Below are positions 30,222-40,609 of a stretch of 64,000 nt of DNA, in pieces (position 1 is the first letter of the stretch; the number at the start of each line of letters is the position of its first letter). The notes below the pieces were generated by a model that had not been told where the DNA came from, did not search any database, and was given only the letters and a program-made list of their open reading frames with translations. The translations under genes and the position numbers were made by a program. Source of the stretch: Rebecca billardiae RCC1528. Lineage: Eukaryota; Haptophyta. The stretch lies in contig OZ251222.1 in the NCBI GenBank assembly GCA_965240325.2, positions 1,922,001 to 1,986,000 of the forward strand, written 5' to 3'.

Positions 30222-33200
30222 ATGAGCGCATGCTCGCGCCAGCAGGGGCGGCCGGCCATGTCGGGGCGCGCGAAGGGCGCTGGCGGGACGGCCGCGGGCT
30301 CGACGGTGAGCGACAGCGTGGGCACGCGCGTGTCGAGCCGTGCGCGCGGTGCGGCGGGGGGCACCCCGGCCGACGTCATCGCCTCCATCCTGCACACGCA
30401 GCGGCAGGCGCCGGCGCACGGCGCGTCGATGGAGGAGGTGCTGCCGACCGGCGACTACGTGCTGCGCGTGCGCATCATCGAGGCGGCGAACCTCGCCGCG
30501 CGCGACGCGTCGGGCACCTCGGATCCGTACGTGGTCGTGCACGTGGGCAACGCGCAGCAGCGCACGCACGTCAACCACAAGTGCCTCGCGTGCAGCTGGG
30601 GTACCACGATGACGTTTGAGCTCCCAAACCTCACCGCGACGCGCGCGGCGCTCATGTCGATGCGGTGCGAGGTGCGCGACGCGGACACGCTCTCGTCCGA
30701 CCTGATCGGCTCGTGCGAGCTCGAGCTGCTGTACGTCTGGGCGCACGCCGGGCACGCGCTCTGGCACACGTGGCTCGCGCTCTTCTCGAGCGCGGCCGTG
30801 GACGGCTCGGTCGTCGACCGCACGACAAAGGGGTTCCTGCGGCTGAGCGCGATGCTGATCGGGCCCGGGCGCGCGCCGATCCCGCCCGAGCCGCCGCGCG
30901 AGCGCGAGGCCGCGCGCGGCGTGCTGCTCTCGCCCGCCGTCAAGGTGCAGTTCGGCACCCTCTGCCTGGACGTGCTGAGCGTAACCGGCCTGCAGCCGCT
31001 CGGCCACTCGCGCCGCGGGCCGCTGCGCGCCGTGCTCGTGATGCGCTGGGGCGGGCTCGAGCTGAGCACGCTCGCGGCGCGCGTGGACGACACGACGCAG
31101 CCGAGCGAGGCGTCGTGGGAGTCCAAGCTGCGCATGCCCGTCCTCCTCCCCGCGCTCAACGACCGCGTGGACATCCTGGTCCTCGACGAGGCGACGCGCG
31201 CCGTGCTCGGAACAGTCGCGCTCTCGCTCGGCGCCGCGCGCACGGTCGGGCTCGGCAGCGCGAAGGAGAGCGTGTACCGCCGCGTGCAGCTGTACGGCGC
31301 GGTGAGCGGCTCGAAGCCCGCCGTCGCCGAGGCCATCCTGCGCGGCGAGACCCCCGCGACCGCGTGGCGAGGCAGCCTGCTCCTCCGGCTATACCGCAAG
31401 CGCTCGCAGCGCTCGGGCGCGCGCGAGCGCGACGACGTGAACGCGCTCCGCTCGGCCGCCGGGTACATCTCGACGATGAAGCTGAGCGCGGCGCCGGCGT
31501 GCTCGCCGGCGGGGCCGTTCACGCTGCTCGTCAAGCTCTTCGCCGCGACCGGCGTGCCCGAGGAGCGCATGGCCTCGTCCTTCTCAGTGCGCGTGCAGCT
31601 CGCGCACGCTGAGCGCGCGACCAAGCCGGCCGCGCCGGTCGGCGTGCGCTCCGTCGAGTGGAACGAGCAGCTCGCGCTCACGGCGACGATCCCGACGGAG
31701 CTCGAGCTGCAGCCCGACGTGTTCGTGCACCTGTGCTCCTCCTCGGGCGCGGTGCTCGCGTACGCGCGCATCGGCGCGGCCGAGCTGGGCCAGCTGCCGC
31801 CCGACCCCGGCGTGAACGACGCAACCTTCGTGCGGCCGCGGCCGCAGTGGCTCACGCTGCTGCGCGTGGATGGGTCGGGCGCGGCGCTGGCCGTGCCGGG
31901 GAAGAGCGCGGGCGCGGACTCGATCGAGCTGCTGCTCGAGACGCACTTTGGCCCGCAGCGTCGCGCGCCCGCGTACGACGTGAGCGGCCCGCTGCCCGAC
32001 CGGCCGCCTGTGCTCATGCCCGCCAAGCTGAAGATGCGGCTGTTCGCGGCGAACGGCCTGCCCGCCGCCGACGCGAGCGGCGCGCTCGACTCCTTCGTCA
32101 CCTTCCGCTGCGGCGGCTGCGCGACGAAGGCGCGCTCGGCGGTGCGCGCTCAGACGACGTGCCCCGGATGGTTTGAGGTGCTCGCGCTCGAGCTCCCGCT
32201 GCCGGTAGACCGGCTGCTCTGGCCGAGCGCCACGTTTGAGCTGTGGGCTGCGGACGCGCTCGGCGGCGCGACGCTGGTGGGCGGCGCGACCGTCAAGATG
32301 AGCGAGGTGGCGGCGCGCGTGCAGCCGCGCTCGGTGGACGACACGGCGGCCGAGCCGTCGTGGTACGCGCTGCTCGAGCACCCGACCGCGCGCGTGAGTG
32401 GCTCCGAGCGCGCGCACTCGCGCCTCGAGGACGCGCCGCGCCACGCCGCCGCGCCGCTCGGCGCGCTGCTGGCGGACTTTGTCGTCGAGGAGTCGGCCTC
32501 GGCCGCGTTCTATTTTGCGCAGTCGCAGGAGCGCGACGACGCGCGGCGGCTGCGCTTCGGGGACAAGGCGGTGGGCGCGCGCGGCGGCGGGCTCGGCGCG
32601 GCGCTCGGCGTGCGCTGGCTGGACTCGCCGCGCGAGCGCGAGCCGCTCGAGCCTCCGCGCGTGCCGTGCGTGCTCGAGCTCCTCGTCGTCGGGCTCGGCG
32701 TCTCCGCCTTCTCGGCCTTGCCGCAGCTCGGCGGCGGGCTGCGCCAGCTCGAGCTCGAGCTCGAGCTGCAGCCGCACCACGGCGCCCCACTGCGCGTGTT
32801 CCGACGCGTCGGCGTCGGCGGCGCGGGGGAGCACGCACTGCTCTCGCTGCCGTGCGATCTGCCGGACGACCCGACGCTCTGCCCGTCGCTCACGCTGCGA
32901 CTGCGCGAGATGGTCGCCGGCGGCATGCTCGGCGCGGGCACGGCGTCCACCGTGGTGGCGAGCGGCGCGGCGCCGCTGCGCCCGGCGCTCGCGGAGACGC
33001 TGCGACTCCGCGCGCTCGGCGCTGAGAAGAAGGGCGGCGGCGCGCCCCCAAAAGGCGGCGCGGCCGCGGCCGCCCGAGAGCCCGCCGGCGCGGCGCGGCC
33101 GATCGACGCCGCCCTCCGCACAATGGCGGAGCTCAACCTCGGCCTGGGTGCGGCGCGCGGCGGCGGGCGCGGGCACGGCGCGCTCAGCGGCAGCTTCCGT

Positions 33201-36200
33201 CGTGCCCGCCGCTCGGGCGGCGGCTCGGAGACCGAAGGCGCGGACGAGACCGAGCTCAGCGACGCTGGCAGCGCCGAGCTGGTCGCAGGCGGTGCGGACG
33301 GCGGCGCGCCCCAAGCGGCCACAGCCGTTGGGGCCAAGCCCTCCGACGGGCCGGCGCACGGGCAGTATCCGCACGGCGGCGGCGGCGCGGCGGCGGCGCG
33401 CACGCCGCGTGGCGCGCGCGCGCCGAGCGACGACGATGCGCAGGGCTCGGCGCGCGAGCACGGCCGCGCAGCCGGCGGCGCCGGCTCCGACGTGTCGGGC
33501 GGCGCCGCAGGCATCGGGCTCGGCAATCGGGCGCGCGCACGCGCTCGCTCCGAGCCGCCGCTCGGCGTGCGCGGCCGCGTGAGCTCTCTGCTCGCGCGTC
33601 GGCGCCGTCCCGCCGGCGGTGCGGACGCGCCGCCGCCCGCGACCATCACCACTCCCGCGCGGCGCGACGGCACGGCGCCGCGCCGCGCGGGCAGCGCCGG
33701 CGTGCTCGTGAACGTGGGCGAGGGCGGCGAGGGCGGCAAACGGCCTCTCTCGGTGTCGTGGGCGCGCGGCGGCGCGGCTGCCTCGCTCTCGCCGCCCTCG
33801 GCGCGGCGCTCGTCGGTCTCGCAGCGCTCGGGCAGCTCGGCGCGCGGCGCGCGCTTCTGGGAGGGGGAGGCGCCAGAGCCTCGCGTGGCTTCCAGTTGGG
33901 CGCGGCGGCAGAAGAGCTCGCTCGAGCCGGTGTCGAAAGGGCGGCGGCGCAGTCGGCCAGCGGCCGCGCTCGCGCAGCTGCGGTGGGCGACGCTCGTCTC
34001 GGCCTCGTCCGCCGCGTCCAGGCGGCGGCGGCACTCGGCGGAGGGCGGCGGCGTGGACGGGCACGCGCGCCCAAGGCAGCGCCAGGCGCACGCGACGGAC
34101 GCCGACTTTCAGTCCATCGGCGAGCTGCCGCTGGGCGCGCCGGCCGGCGGCGGCGGCGGCGGCGCCGATTATGCCGGCATGGGCTCGGGCCGGCCGCGGC
34201 GCGCGAGCGGCCCGGCGCGGCTCAGGCGGGGTCGCGGCGGCGGCTCCTCGGGCCGCGCTCTGAGCACTGACGGCCTCGCGGCCGTTGTCGGCGGCGCCGC
34301 CCTCACGGCCGACGGCTCGGGCTCGTCCGCGGACGACGACGACGCGGCGATCACCGAGAGCGCGGAGACGGAGGCGGGCGCATACGGGCCTCCAGGCGAG
34401 GAGCACGCACCCGCCATGCGCCGCGCCGACCGCCAGCGCTTCAGCGTCGAGCTGGAGGAGGCGACGCTGCCGGCAGGCGGAGGTCGGCTCGTGCGACCAC
34501 CCTACTCATCGCGCGCGCTCGTGCGTGCGGCCAAGGGCGGCGGCGGCGCCACGCGCCACGTGGCCACGCTCAAGTACACGCTGGCCGTGAGGCTTCGAGA
34601 GCCGGCGGGCGTGGCGGGCGTGGACGCGCGGCCGGCCGCCGATGGGCCAGGCGGCGTGGGCGCGGGCGCAGCCGCAGCCGGTGGCGGCGCGGGCGGCGCT
34701 GCCGCCGCGGGGCCGTCCAAGCAAGTCGCCGAGCCTGCCGGCGACGGCTTCACCGCCGTCGTGCCGCTCCCGGCCGTCGGCTCGTCCGCGGCCGCGCACG
34801 CCGGCGGCGCCCCGGCGGACGCGCTCGGCTCTGCGCCGCCCAGCCTGCGCGCGCCCGTGCTGATCCGCGTGTACGTGCTCAGCGGGCATCAGCTCGTGCC
34901 CGCGCGCCGGCAGCCCGGCGCGCGCTCGGTGGGGGGCGCGCTGCAGCCGTCCGCGCCGACCGGGCTCACGTCTCACCTCGTCGTGCGGCACGGGCGCAGC
35001 CTCGAGCGGCGGCGCGGCCGCGGCGTCAGCGGCACGTTTGAGCCCCTCTTCTCGCAGGCCTTTGAGTTCGCAGCATGGCTGCCGGGCGACGGGCGCGTGC
35101 GCATCAGCGTGGTCGAGCAAGGGCCGATGCAAATCTGGGATGAGGAGATTGGCTCGACCGAGATCGACGTGGAGGACCGCTGGTTCTCGGCCGAGTGGCG
35201 CAGGCTCAAGCTCAAGCCTGTGGAGCGCAGGGTGTGTGTGACGCCGCGCGCGCGCCGCGCCGCCCCTCTTCCGCCCCGTCCGCGCCGCGCCGCCGCAGCG
35301 CGCGCTGACGCACCGCGCTCTCGTGCGCGCGCGCCGCGCACAGCCTCTCTTCAGAGAGACCGCCGCCGCGCCGCAGGGCGCGCTCGAGCTCTGGGTTGAT
35401 GTGCTCACGCCCGACGAGGCGCGCCGCCTGCCCTTCCGCGACATCCCGCTGCCCAAGCCGGAGGAGTTCGAGCTGCGGCTGCTGCTCTTCGAGACGCGCT
35501 TCCTGCGCAAGAACAACGTCGTGCGCGCGACCGACGCCTACTTCCGCGTCGCCCTGCGAGGGCACGATGGGAACGAGCAGGTGCAGGAGTCGGACGTGCA
35601 CTGGGCCGTGCTCGACGGGAACGCGCGGTTCAACTGGCGCTTCGTGTACAAGATCAAGCTGCCCCTCTCCACGCGCCGCTCGCTCGACGGCGTGTACCTC
35701 GACATCCAGTGCTGGGACCACGCGCTGATGGGCGAGGGCGAGCTGATCGCGGGCGCACAGCTCTCTGTCTCCAAGCTGTGCCGCGACGCGTGGCTCGGCC
35801 GCGAGTGGTGCAAGGACAAGGAGACGGGGATCAACCACGAGAGCCGCGGCCGGGCGTCGCGCGGCGCGCGCTTCTGGCTCGAGCTCTCGCACGGCGGCGG
35901 CGCGGCGGAGGTGGACGCGTCGAACGCGGGCGAGGTGGCCCTCAGCCTCGTCGCGCTGCCGGCCGAGGTCGCCGCCAAGCTGCCGGCCGGCTTCGGCCGC
36001 GACCCGCCCAACCGCAACCCCGTGCTCGCCGAGCCGCAGCGCAGTCGCTCGCGCGCGATGACGGAGCGCTTCTCGTCGATCGTGCGCGAGGAGGTGCGCG
36101 GCGCGATGAAGGAGGGCGCGCAGAACGTGCTCGAGGCCGAGATCGCTCGGCAGCGCCGCCAGTTCACGCCGGCGCGCCTGCGCATCATGATCGTGCTCGG

Positions 36201-36357
36201 CGTGCTGGCAGGCACGTGCGTGCTCGGCATCATCGTGCTGCAGGTGGTGGCGAACATCCTCATCACCGTCATCGCGTGGGAAGAAGATGCGTCCAGCGCG
36301 TCGGGCGGTGGCGACACTAGATACACCTCGACGAATGTCAGCATGGGCCGCCGCTGA
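30222..36357 (+). CDS. Ferlin-type multi-C2 membrane protein, two exons
   Basis: Exons 30222-35231 and 35344-36357 give about 2007 residues, the usual ferlin size. Ferlins are tail-anchored calcium- and phospholipid-binding proteins of membrane fusion and repair. C2 domains are recognisable near residues 79 (YVLRVRIIEAANLAARD), 240, 432, 603, 1543 and 1712. The first C2 is followed by GFLRLSAMLIGPG, as in ferlins. Exon 2 begins PLFRETAAAPQGALELWVD and contains ESDVHWAVLDGNARFNWRF, which matches the last ferlin C2 region, and ends with a membrane anchor (about 1948-1981). The 112-base intron is GTGTGT...CAG. A disordered, Ala/Gly/Arg-rich insert of roughly 500 residues (nt about 33000-34500) separates the central and distal C2 domains and is unusual. 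It is divergent from the ABCA gene (231 bases). Confidence 0.9.
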
Positions 36358-37006
36358 CGATGGCTCCAAAGTCCAAGCGCGCGAACGACGCTCGTCGTCC
36401 GAATCGGGCGCCGCGGCTGGGCCCGCGGCGTGCGACACTCCCGCGACAGCGGCACGGCCACTGCCCCAACGTCCGCTCATCGTCAGAGCCCTGGACTCGG
36501 GACTTGGTCTCAGACTCACGGGGCCCATCATCTGAGTCAAGGCAGACACGGGGCGCCCGACACAATACTCAGCATCTATCATTACAAGCGTCGATCTGAC
36601 TGATTCTGATCAGGCATCAGTGCATCACAGCCGACGAAGCCTTTATTGCGGCGGGCTTCGAGTTTGAGAATTGATAGAGTACTTTGAGTTTGACGAGCCA
36701 GCCGCCGCCGGGCTGCCGCCGCGCGACTCAGCACGGCCTCAGGCCGAGCTACGAGCTGAGAGCATCGTCGCAGATGCCGCAGCGGGGCGATTAGTTAGAC
36801 GACGATGATCGTCAGTCAATCGATACGACGACTTTGTCATCTGACGAGAGCATATACATCAGTAGTAGATGCTATACTGTCCGAATAATCGTCAGTAACG
36901 ACTATTCAGTGAGACTCATTGAATGAGCAGACGACTGACTCGCAGACTCGACTGAGCCTTGCCAGGCACTGACAAACTCGCGCGGTGGCTCCGAGATTGA
37001 CGAGAG
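36358..37006. other. Intergenic DNA between convergent genes
   Basis: These 649 bases lie between the ferlin stop and the TTC9-like stop. A 79-residue open frame begins three bases after the ferlin stop but has biased composition and no recognisable features. No repeat is evident. Confidence 0.5.
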
Positions 37007-37690
37007 TTATTCTCCGATACCATCTTTGGCTGACGCCGCCGAGGCGTCCGTACCGCCACCAGATGCAGCTGCCGCTGCCACCACGGGCGCGGCGGCCGGT
37101 GCGGCCGCCCCGCGGTCCACTGCACGTGACGATCCCGCGCCATTGCTTGGGCCCCCTCCAAACATGCGACCGAAGGCGAACTTCTCGGCTGCCATCCGGT
37201 CTTGCTCTTTGAGCCGGGGCTTGAGCGCGTTGAGCGCGACGACGACCTCGCGGTTGGACGGGTCGAGCTTGCGCGCGAGCTCGAGGTCCTCCTGCGCGTG
37301 GTCGAGGTCGCCCAGCTCCATGTACGACTTGCCACGGCGGAACAGCAGCTTCACGCTGTTCGCGTCCAAGGCGAGAGCCTTGGTGCAGTACGACACGCAC
37401 TTCTCGCGATTGCCCAGCTTCAGGTGACACAGGCCCACGTTCGAGAAGTGAACCAGCTTCAGCTCGTTTAGTTGAGCCATCTCCTCGTCCGTCGCGTCCG
37501 ATGCATTGTTCTGTGGCATCGGGAACGAGCTCAGAGCAGACGCGGGATCGCCTCCCCGTGCCTTGTAGCCGTGGACGTACATGTAGATCTTGTGGTACTC
37601 GGCAAGAGCCTGGCGCACCTCGCCCGCCTTGAAGAGGCGATTGCCCTCCTCGCGCAGCGCCCTGGCCTGCTCGATCGCGTCCGCTGCCAT
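37007..37690 (-). CDS. TPR protein resembling TTC9
   Basis: The 227-residue product has three tetratricopeptide repeats, which form a peptide-binding groove. The first reads ALREEGNRLFKAGEVRQALA, followed by a YHKIYMYVHGYK segment, a linker of about 35 residues and then LVHFSNVGLCHLKLGNRE and KLLFRRGKSYMELGDLDHA. The placement of the linker inside the first repeat pair resembles TTC9 and the TPR halves of FKBP-type chaperone partners. The C-terminal 60 residues are Ala/Gly-rich and disordered. The open frame starts upstream at a GTG (37774); the first ATG, at 37690 in a strong context (ccATGG), is used. A cytosolic chaperone-adaptor role is inference. Confidence 0.83.
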   Translation of the reverse strand: MAADAIEQARALREEGNRLFKAGEVRQALAEYHKIYMYVHGYKARGGDPASALSSFPMPQNNASDATDEEMAQLNELKLVHFSNVGLCHLKLGNREKCVSYCTKALALDANSVKLLFRRGKSYMELGDLDHAQEDLELARKLDPSNREVVVALNALKPRLKEQDRMAAEKFAFGRMFGGGPSNGAGSSRAVDRGAAAPAAAPVVAAAAASGGGTDASAASAKDGIGE

Positions 37691-37968
37691 GGTGTGTTCC
37701 TGGAGCGCCCGGCGGCGGGCCAAGGCGCGACGGCGGGCGGCGGCGTCTGGGAGTCCGGGCGTGCGCAGCGCCACCGGTCGGTTTTGCTGATGAGAAATGT
37801 GAAATATCGTCGCGATATTTTATTTGCAGTCGTGATGACTACACATTTCGCGTCGTCGTCGTTGCTAGCAGATTTTATTTACCGGCTGACGTCGCCTCGT
37901 CTCGCAGCGTCGCGTCTAGTAGACACACAGACCCTCGAACGACACGACGACGCGCTCTGCCTGGGGCC

Positions 37969-39417
37969 CTACCACATGAAGCGCGCGACGGATCCGTCCG
38001 CCCACACGAACGGGCGGTTGAGGAAAAGGCCGAGGGCGAGAGCGTTGACGGCCGCATGCAGGAGGAGCGTCGGGGCCGCCCTCCGCAGGAGTGGCCATGG
38101 CTGCGCGCCGTCGTCACGCACCGCCGAGCGAGCCACCCGCCCGCGCCGCCCGTCCGCGCTCGTGCCCTCAGGCTGCTCGCCGATCAGGGGCGCGTGCAGC
38201 CGGAGCAGCAGGTGCGGCACGCTCAGGTAGCGCAGCTCGAGCAGTGGGGACGGCACGAGCGCGAGCGCCGTGCAGCCGGCGAAGAGGAGCACCCACAGCG
38301 GCGGCTGCGCGCGGAGCTCGCGGTAGAGCACGTGCGCGCACGCGCAGTACGGCACCGCCGCGAGGTACCGGAGCGCCGGCCGGCGCAGCACGTCCTTCCA
38401 CAGATAGAAGGTGAAGTGCCGATTGTCAGCGAGCAGAAACGGGTGGCAGACTGTACCGGAATGCACAAGGCCGAGCGCGGCGCCGAGGGCGAGCGCGGCC
38501 GTCAGCGGGTGCGCGCGCGCGGCGCGGGCGCACGCGCGGAGCGTGCGCCCGAGCCGCGTGCTCCAGCACGACGCATCGCCCATGGCTGCGCAGAAGGCGC
38601 AGAAGTAGAGCAGCTGCGCGCCGTGCGCGGTCGGCACGTGGTTGGCTCGGTCGCCGACGACCACGCCGCCGTTCGCGAGCACAAACGCGCCGAACGCAGC
38701 GAGGAGGAGGAGGAGCGGCGCGAACGGGGCCCAGCCGCGCGGTGCGCGCGCGAGCAGGGCGCGCAGCGCGCGGACGAGATCCGAAGCCGCGTCGTGTCCG
38801 AAGCGCGCCAGCCCACCGCCGCGGCCCTCCACCGCAGGTCGCTGGGCCGCGTCCGGTCGATCGACGCGCAGCAGGCCTGCGCCGAGCACAAACGCGGCCC
38901 ACACGATGGACGTCTGCCGCACGAGCACCGCCAGCCCGAGCGGCAGGGCTGACAACGCGTACGCCCCGTGCTGCGCGCAGAGCAGGCCGAGCAGGACCAG
39001 CAGCGTCGCCGCCGTGTCCGTGTAGTAGAGGAAGTGGAAGAAGAAGCTGGTCGGCAGCATGCTCAGGATGAGCGCGTTCACGGTGAGCGCAAGGGAGCTC
39101 GCCGCCGGGTGGCGACGGCGTAAGATGGCATAGCACGTGGGCAGGATGGCCAGGCCCATCGCCGCGTTCATCGCGCGCAGGGCTCCGACTTCGCAGCCCC
39201 ACGCGCGCGAGAGCAACGCGCTCAGGACGTACACGCCCGGGAACGTGGTGATCTTCGGATCCCAGACCTGCCACTCGCCGCGGCAGTAGGCGGCCGCCTG
39301 CGGTGCGTGGAAGATCTCGTCCATGTACGCCGTCGGCTGCTCGCGGTTCACGCATCGCACAATCGCCGCGTGCACCGCGGCCAGCGCGATGGTCGCGCCG
39401 CGCAGAGCCGCCGCCAT
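37969..39417 (-). CDS. ALG10: ALG10 alpha-1,2-glucosyltransferase of the ER
   Basis: The 482-residue polytopic protein matches ALG10/DIE2, which adds the terminal glucose to the dolichol-linked glycan before transfer to protein. The family signature near the N-terminus is clear: YMDEIFHAPQAAAYCRG followed by WDPKITTFPGVYVLSALL. Later segments include LPTSFFFHFLYYTDTAATLL, VRQTSIVWAAF and DNRHFTFYLWKDVL, and the protein ends in RFMW as other family members do. About ten to twelve membrane helices are expected. The start is an ATG at 39417, 87 bases from the divergent TPR gene. Together with the beta-mannosidase it indicates complete N-glycan handling. Confidence 0.94.
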   Translation of the reverse strand: MAAALRGATIALAAVHAAIVRCVNREQPTAYMDEIFHAPQAAAYCRGEWQVWDPKITTFPGVYVLSALLSRAWGCEVGALRAMNAAMGLAILPTCYAILRRRHPAASSLALTVNALILSMLPTSFFFHFLYYTDTAATLLVLLGLLCAQHGAYALSALPLGLAVLVRQTSIVWAAFVLGAGLLRVDRPDAAQRPAVEGRGGGLARFGHDAASDLVRALRALLARAPRGWAPFAPLLLLLAAFGAFVLANGGVVVGDRANHVPTAHGAQLLYFCAFCAAMGDASCWSTRLGRTLRACARAARAHPLTAALALGAALGLVHSGTVCHPFLLADNRHFTFYLWKDVLRRPALRYLAAVPYCACAHVLYRELRAQPPLWVLLFAGCTALALVPSPLLELRYLSVPHLLLRLHAPLIGEQPEGTSADGRRGRVARSAVRDDGAQPWPLLRRAAPTLLLHAAVNALALGLFLNRPFVWADGSVARFMW

Positions 39418-39504
39418 CGTGGGATTCGTGGCCCAACGGCGGCCAACGCCCGCTTGTGCCGGACGCCATTACGTCGGCTTTTTCCGGAACTCCACCCGGG
39501 CGAA
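39418..39504. promoter_or_regulatory. Very short bidirectional promoter region
   Basis: Only 87 bases separate the ATG of ALG10 (minus strand) from that of the TPR membrane protein (plus strand). Promoters and leaders must overlap here or reach into the genes. No TATA box is evident. Confidence 0.4.
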
Positions 39505-40317
39505 ATGGCTGACGACCTTGCCGAGGCCGCCAAGGCGGCGGGCAATGCTTGCGTGCAGCAGGGCGACTTCGTGGGGGCGCTCAGGCACTATACGGAGGCG
39601 ATCGCGCACACGCAGGGGAAGGATCACGCCCTTTGGTCGAACCGCGCGTTCGCCTTCACGAAGCTCGAGCAGCACGCCCGCGCTCTGGCCGACGCCACCG
39701 TGGCCACCAAGCTCGCTCCAAACTGGCCGAAGGGCCATTTCAGGCGCGCCGAGGCACTCAAGGGGGCAGGTCTGCATGCGAAGGCGCACAACTCGTACCG
39801 GCTCGCGAGCGCCCTCGACCCAAGCGACCAGAAGCTGCTCGGCTGCTGTGCCGAGTCAGGTCGGCGCGCGATCGCTGAGCGACAGCAGAACGGCCGCTTT
39901 GCAGCTGTCGGCTCGCTGATTGGTCTCGTGCTCGCGCTCTTACTCCTGGGTGCCGACGCAAGCGCGCGCGGCGCGCTGCCTGCTGTCTCCAGGTCTGGCC
40001 TCACCATCGGCGCCCTCATCTTCCTCGGCATAGTGGGCGGAGGCATCACCTCCGTGCACCTGCAGTCTGTGCGCGAGTCGCGCGTGGCTGAGCCTACTGT
40101 GGACAACGAGCAGTTCGTGCGGATGCAGTTCCCGGGCATGAAGATCTCTGCCGACGCGGCGCGGAAGGTTGCTACGGCAGCGGGCGTGGCTGGTGGTCAG
40201 GAGAGGGACGCGGCTGGTGCGAGCGACCCGGCCCACCCTCCCGGTGGCGGCGCCGAACGCGCGCGGGCGCGCCCCCGAGTCCGCTCGACAAACAAGTCCT
40301 TCCGGAACCGGCAGTAG
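39505..40317 (+). CDS. TPR protein with two membrane helices
   Basis: The 270-residue product starts at an ATG at 39505; the longer open frame upstream overlaps the ALG10 gene and is not used. Residues 1-115 form TPR repeats (AAGNACVQQGDFVGALRHYT, HALWSNRAFAFTKLEQHARAL, PKGHFRRAEALKGAGLHAKA) similar to STI1/Hop-type TPRs. Two membrane helices follow, near 133-150 and 168-190. A hydrophilic C-terminal region ends in a basic tail. The architecture suggests a membrane-anchored co-chaperone or import receptor facing the cytosol. That role is inference. Confidence 0.82.
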   Translation: MADDLAEAAKAAGNACVQQGDFVGALRHYTEAIAHTQGKDHALWSNRAFAFTKLEQHARALADATVATKLAPNWPKGHFRRAEALKGAGLHAKAHNSYRLASALDPSDQKLLGCCAESGRRAIAERQQNGRFAAVGSLIGLVLALLLLGADASARGALPAVSRSGLTIGALIFLGIVGGGITSVHLQSVRESRVAEPTVDNEQFVRMQFPGMKISADAARKVATAAGVAGGQERDAAGASDPAHPPGGGAERARARPRVRSTNKSFRNRQ

Positions 40318-40609
40318 ATGACACTGAGGGCAGCCTCCGGTACGCCGCTGAGCGCTGCGCTGGTGGAGACTTGCCCGTGCTCGCCGAGCTCCGCTTCGAG
40401 TGACATGCCATGCACGCGTGACTGTTCCGACTTCCGAGGCTTCACTGAGTAAGAAGCATTGTCACGGGCCCCGCGTGAGCCCCGCCGCGCCGCCGCCCGC
40501 CGTGTCGTGTCTCGTGAGCACTGAGCAGCCAATCAAAATCAAGCAAGCCCAAAAGCCCCAAATATTTGCAGCGGCGGTGAAAACGGACGCACGGCCACCT
40601 CGGTCGGCA

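Noticed and set aside
31584-34406. 940-residue minus-strand open frame
   Set aside because: It is antisense to the ferlin gene and composed mainly of Arg/Ala.
36360-36599. 79-residue open frame just after the ferlin stop
   Set aside because: It has no motif, a biased composition and a likely position in the ferlin 3' untranslated region.
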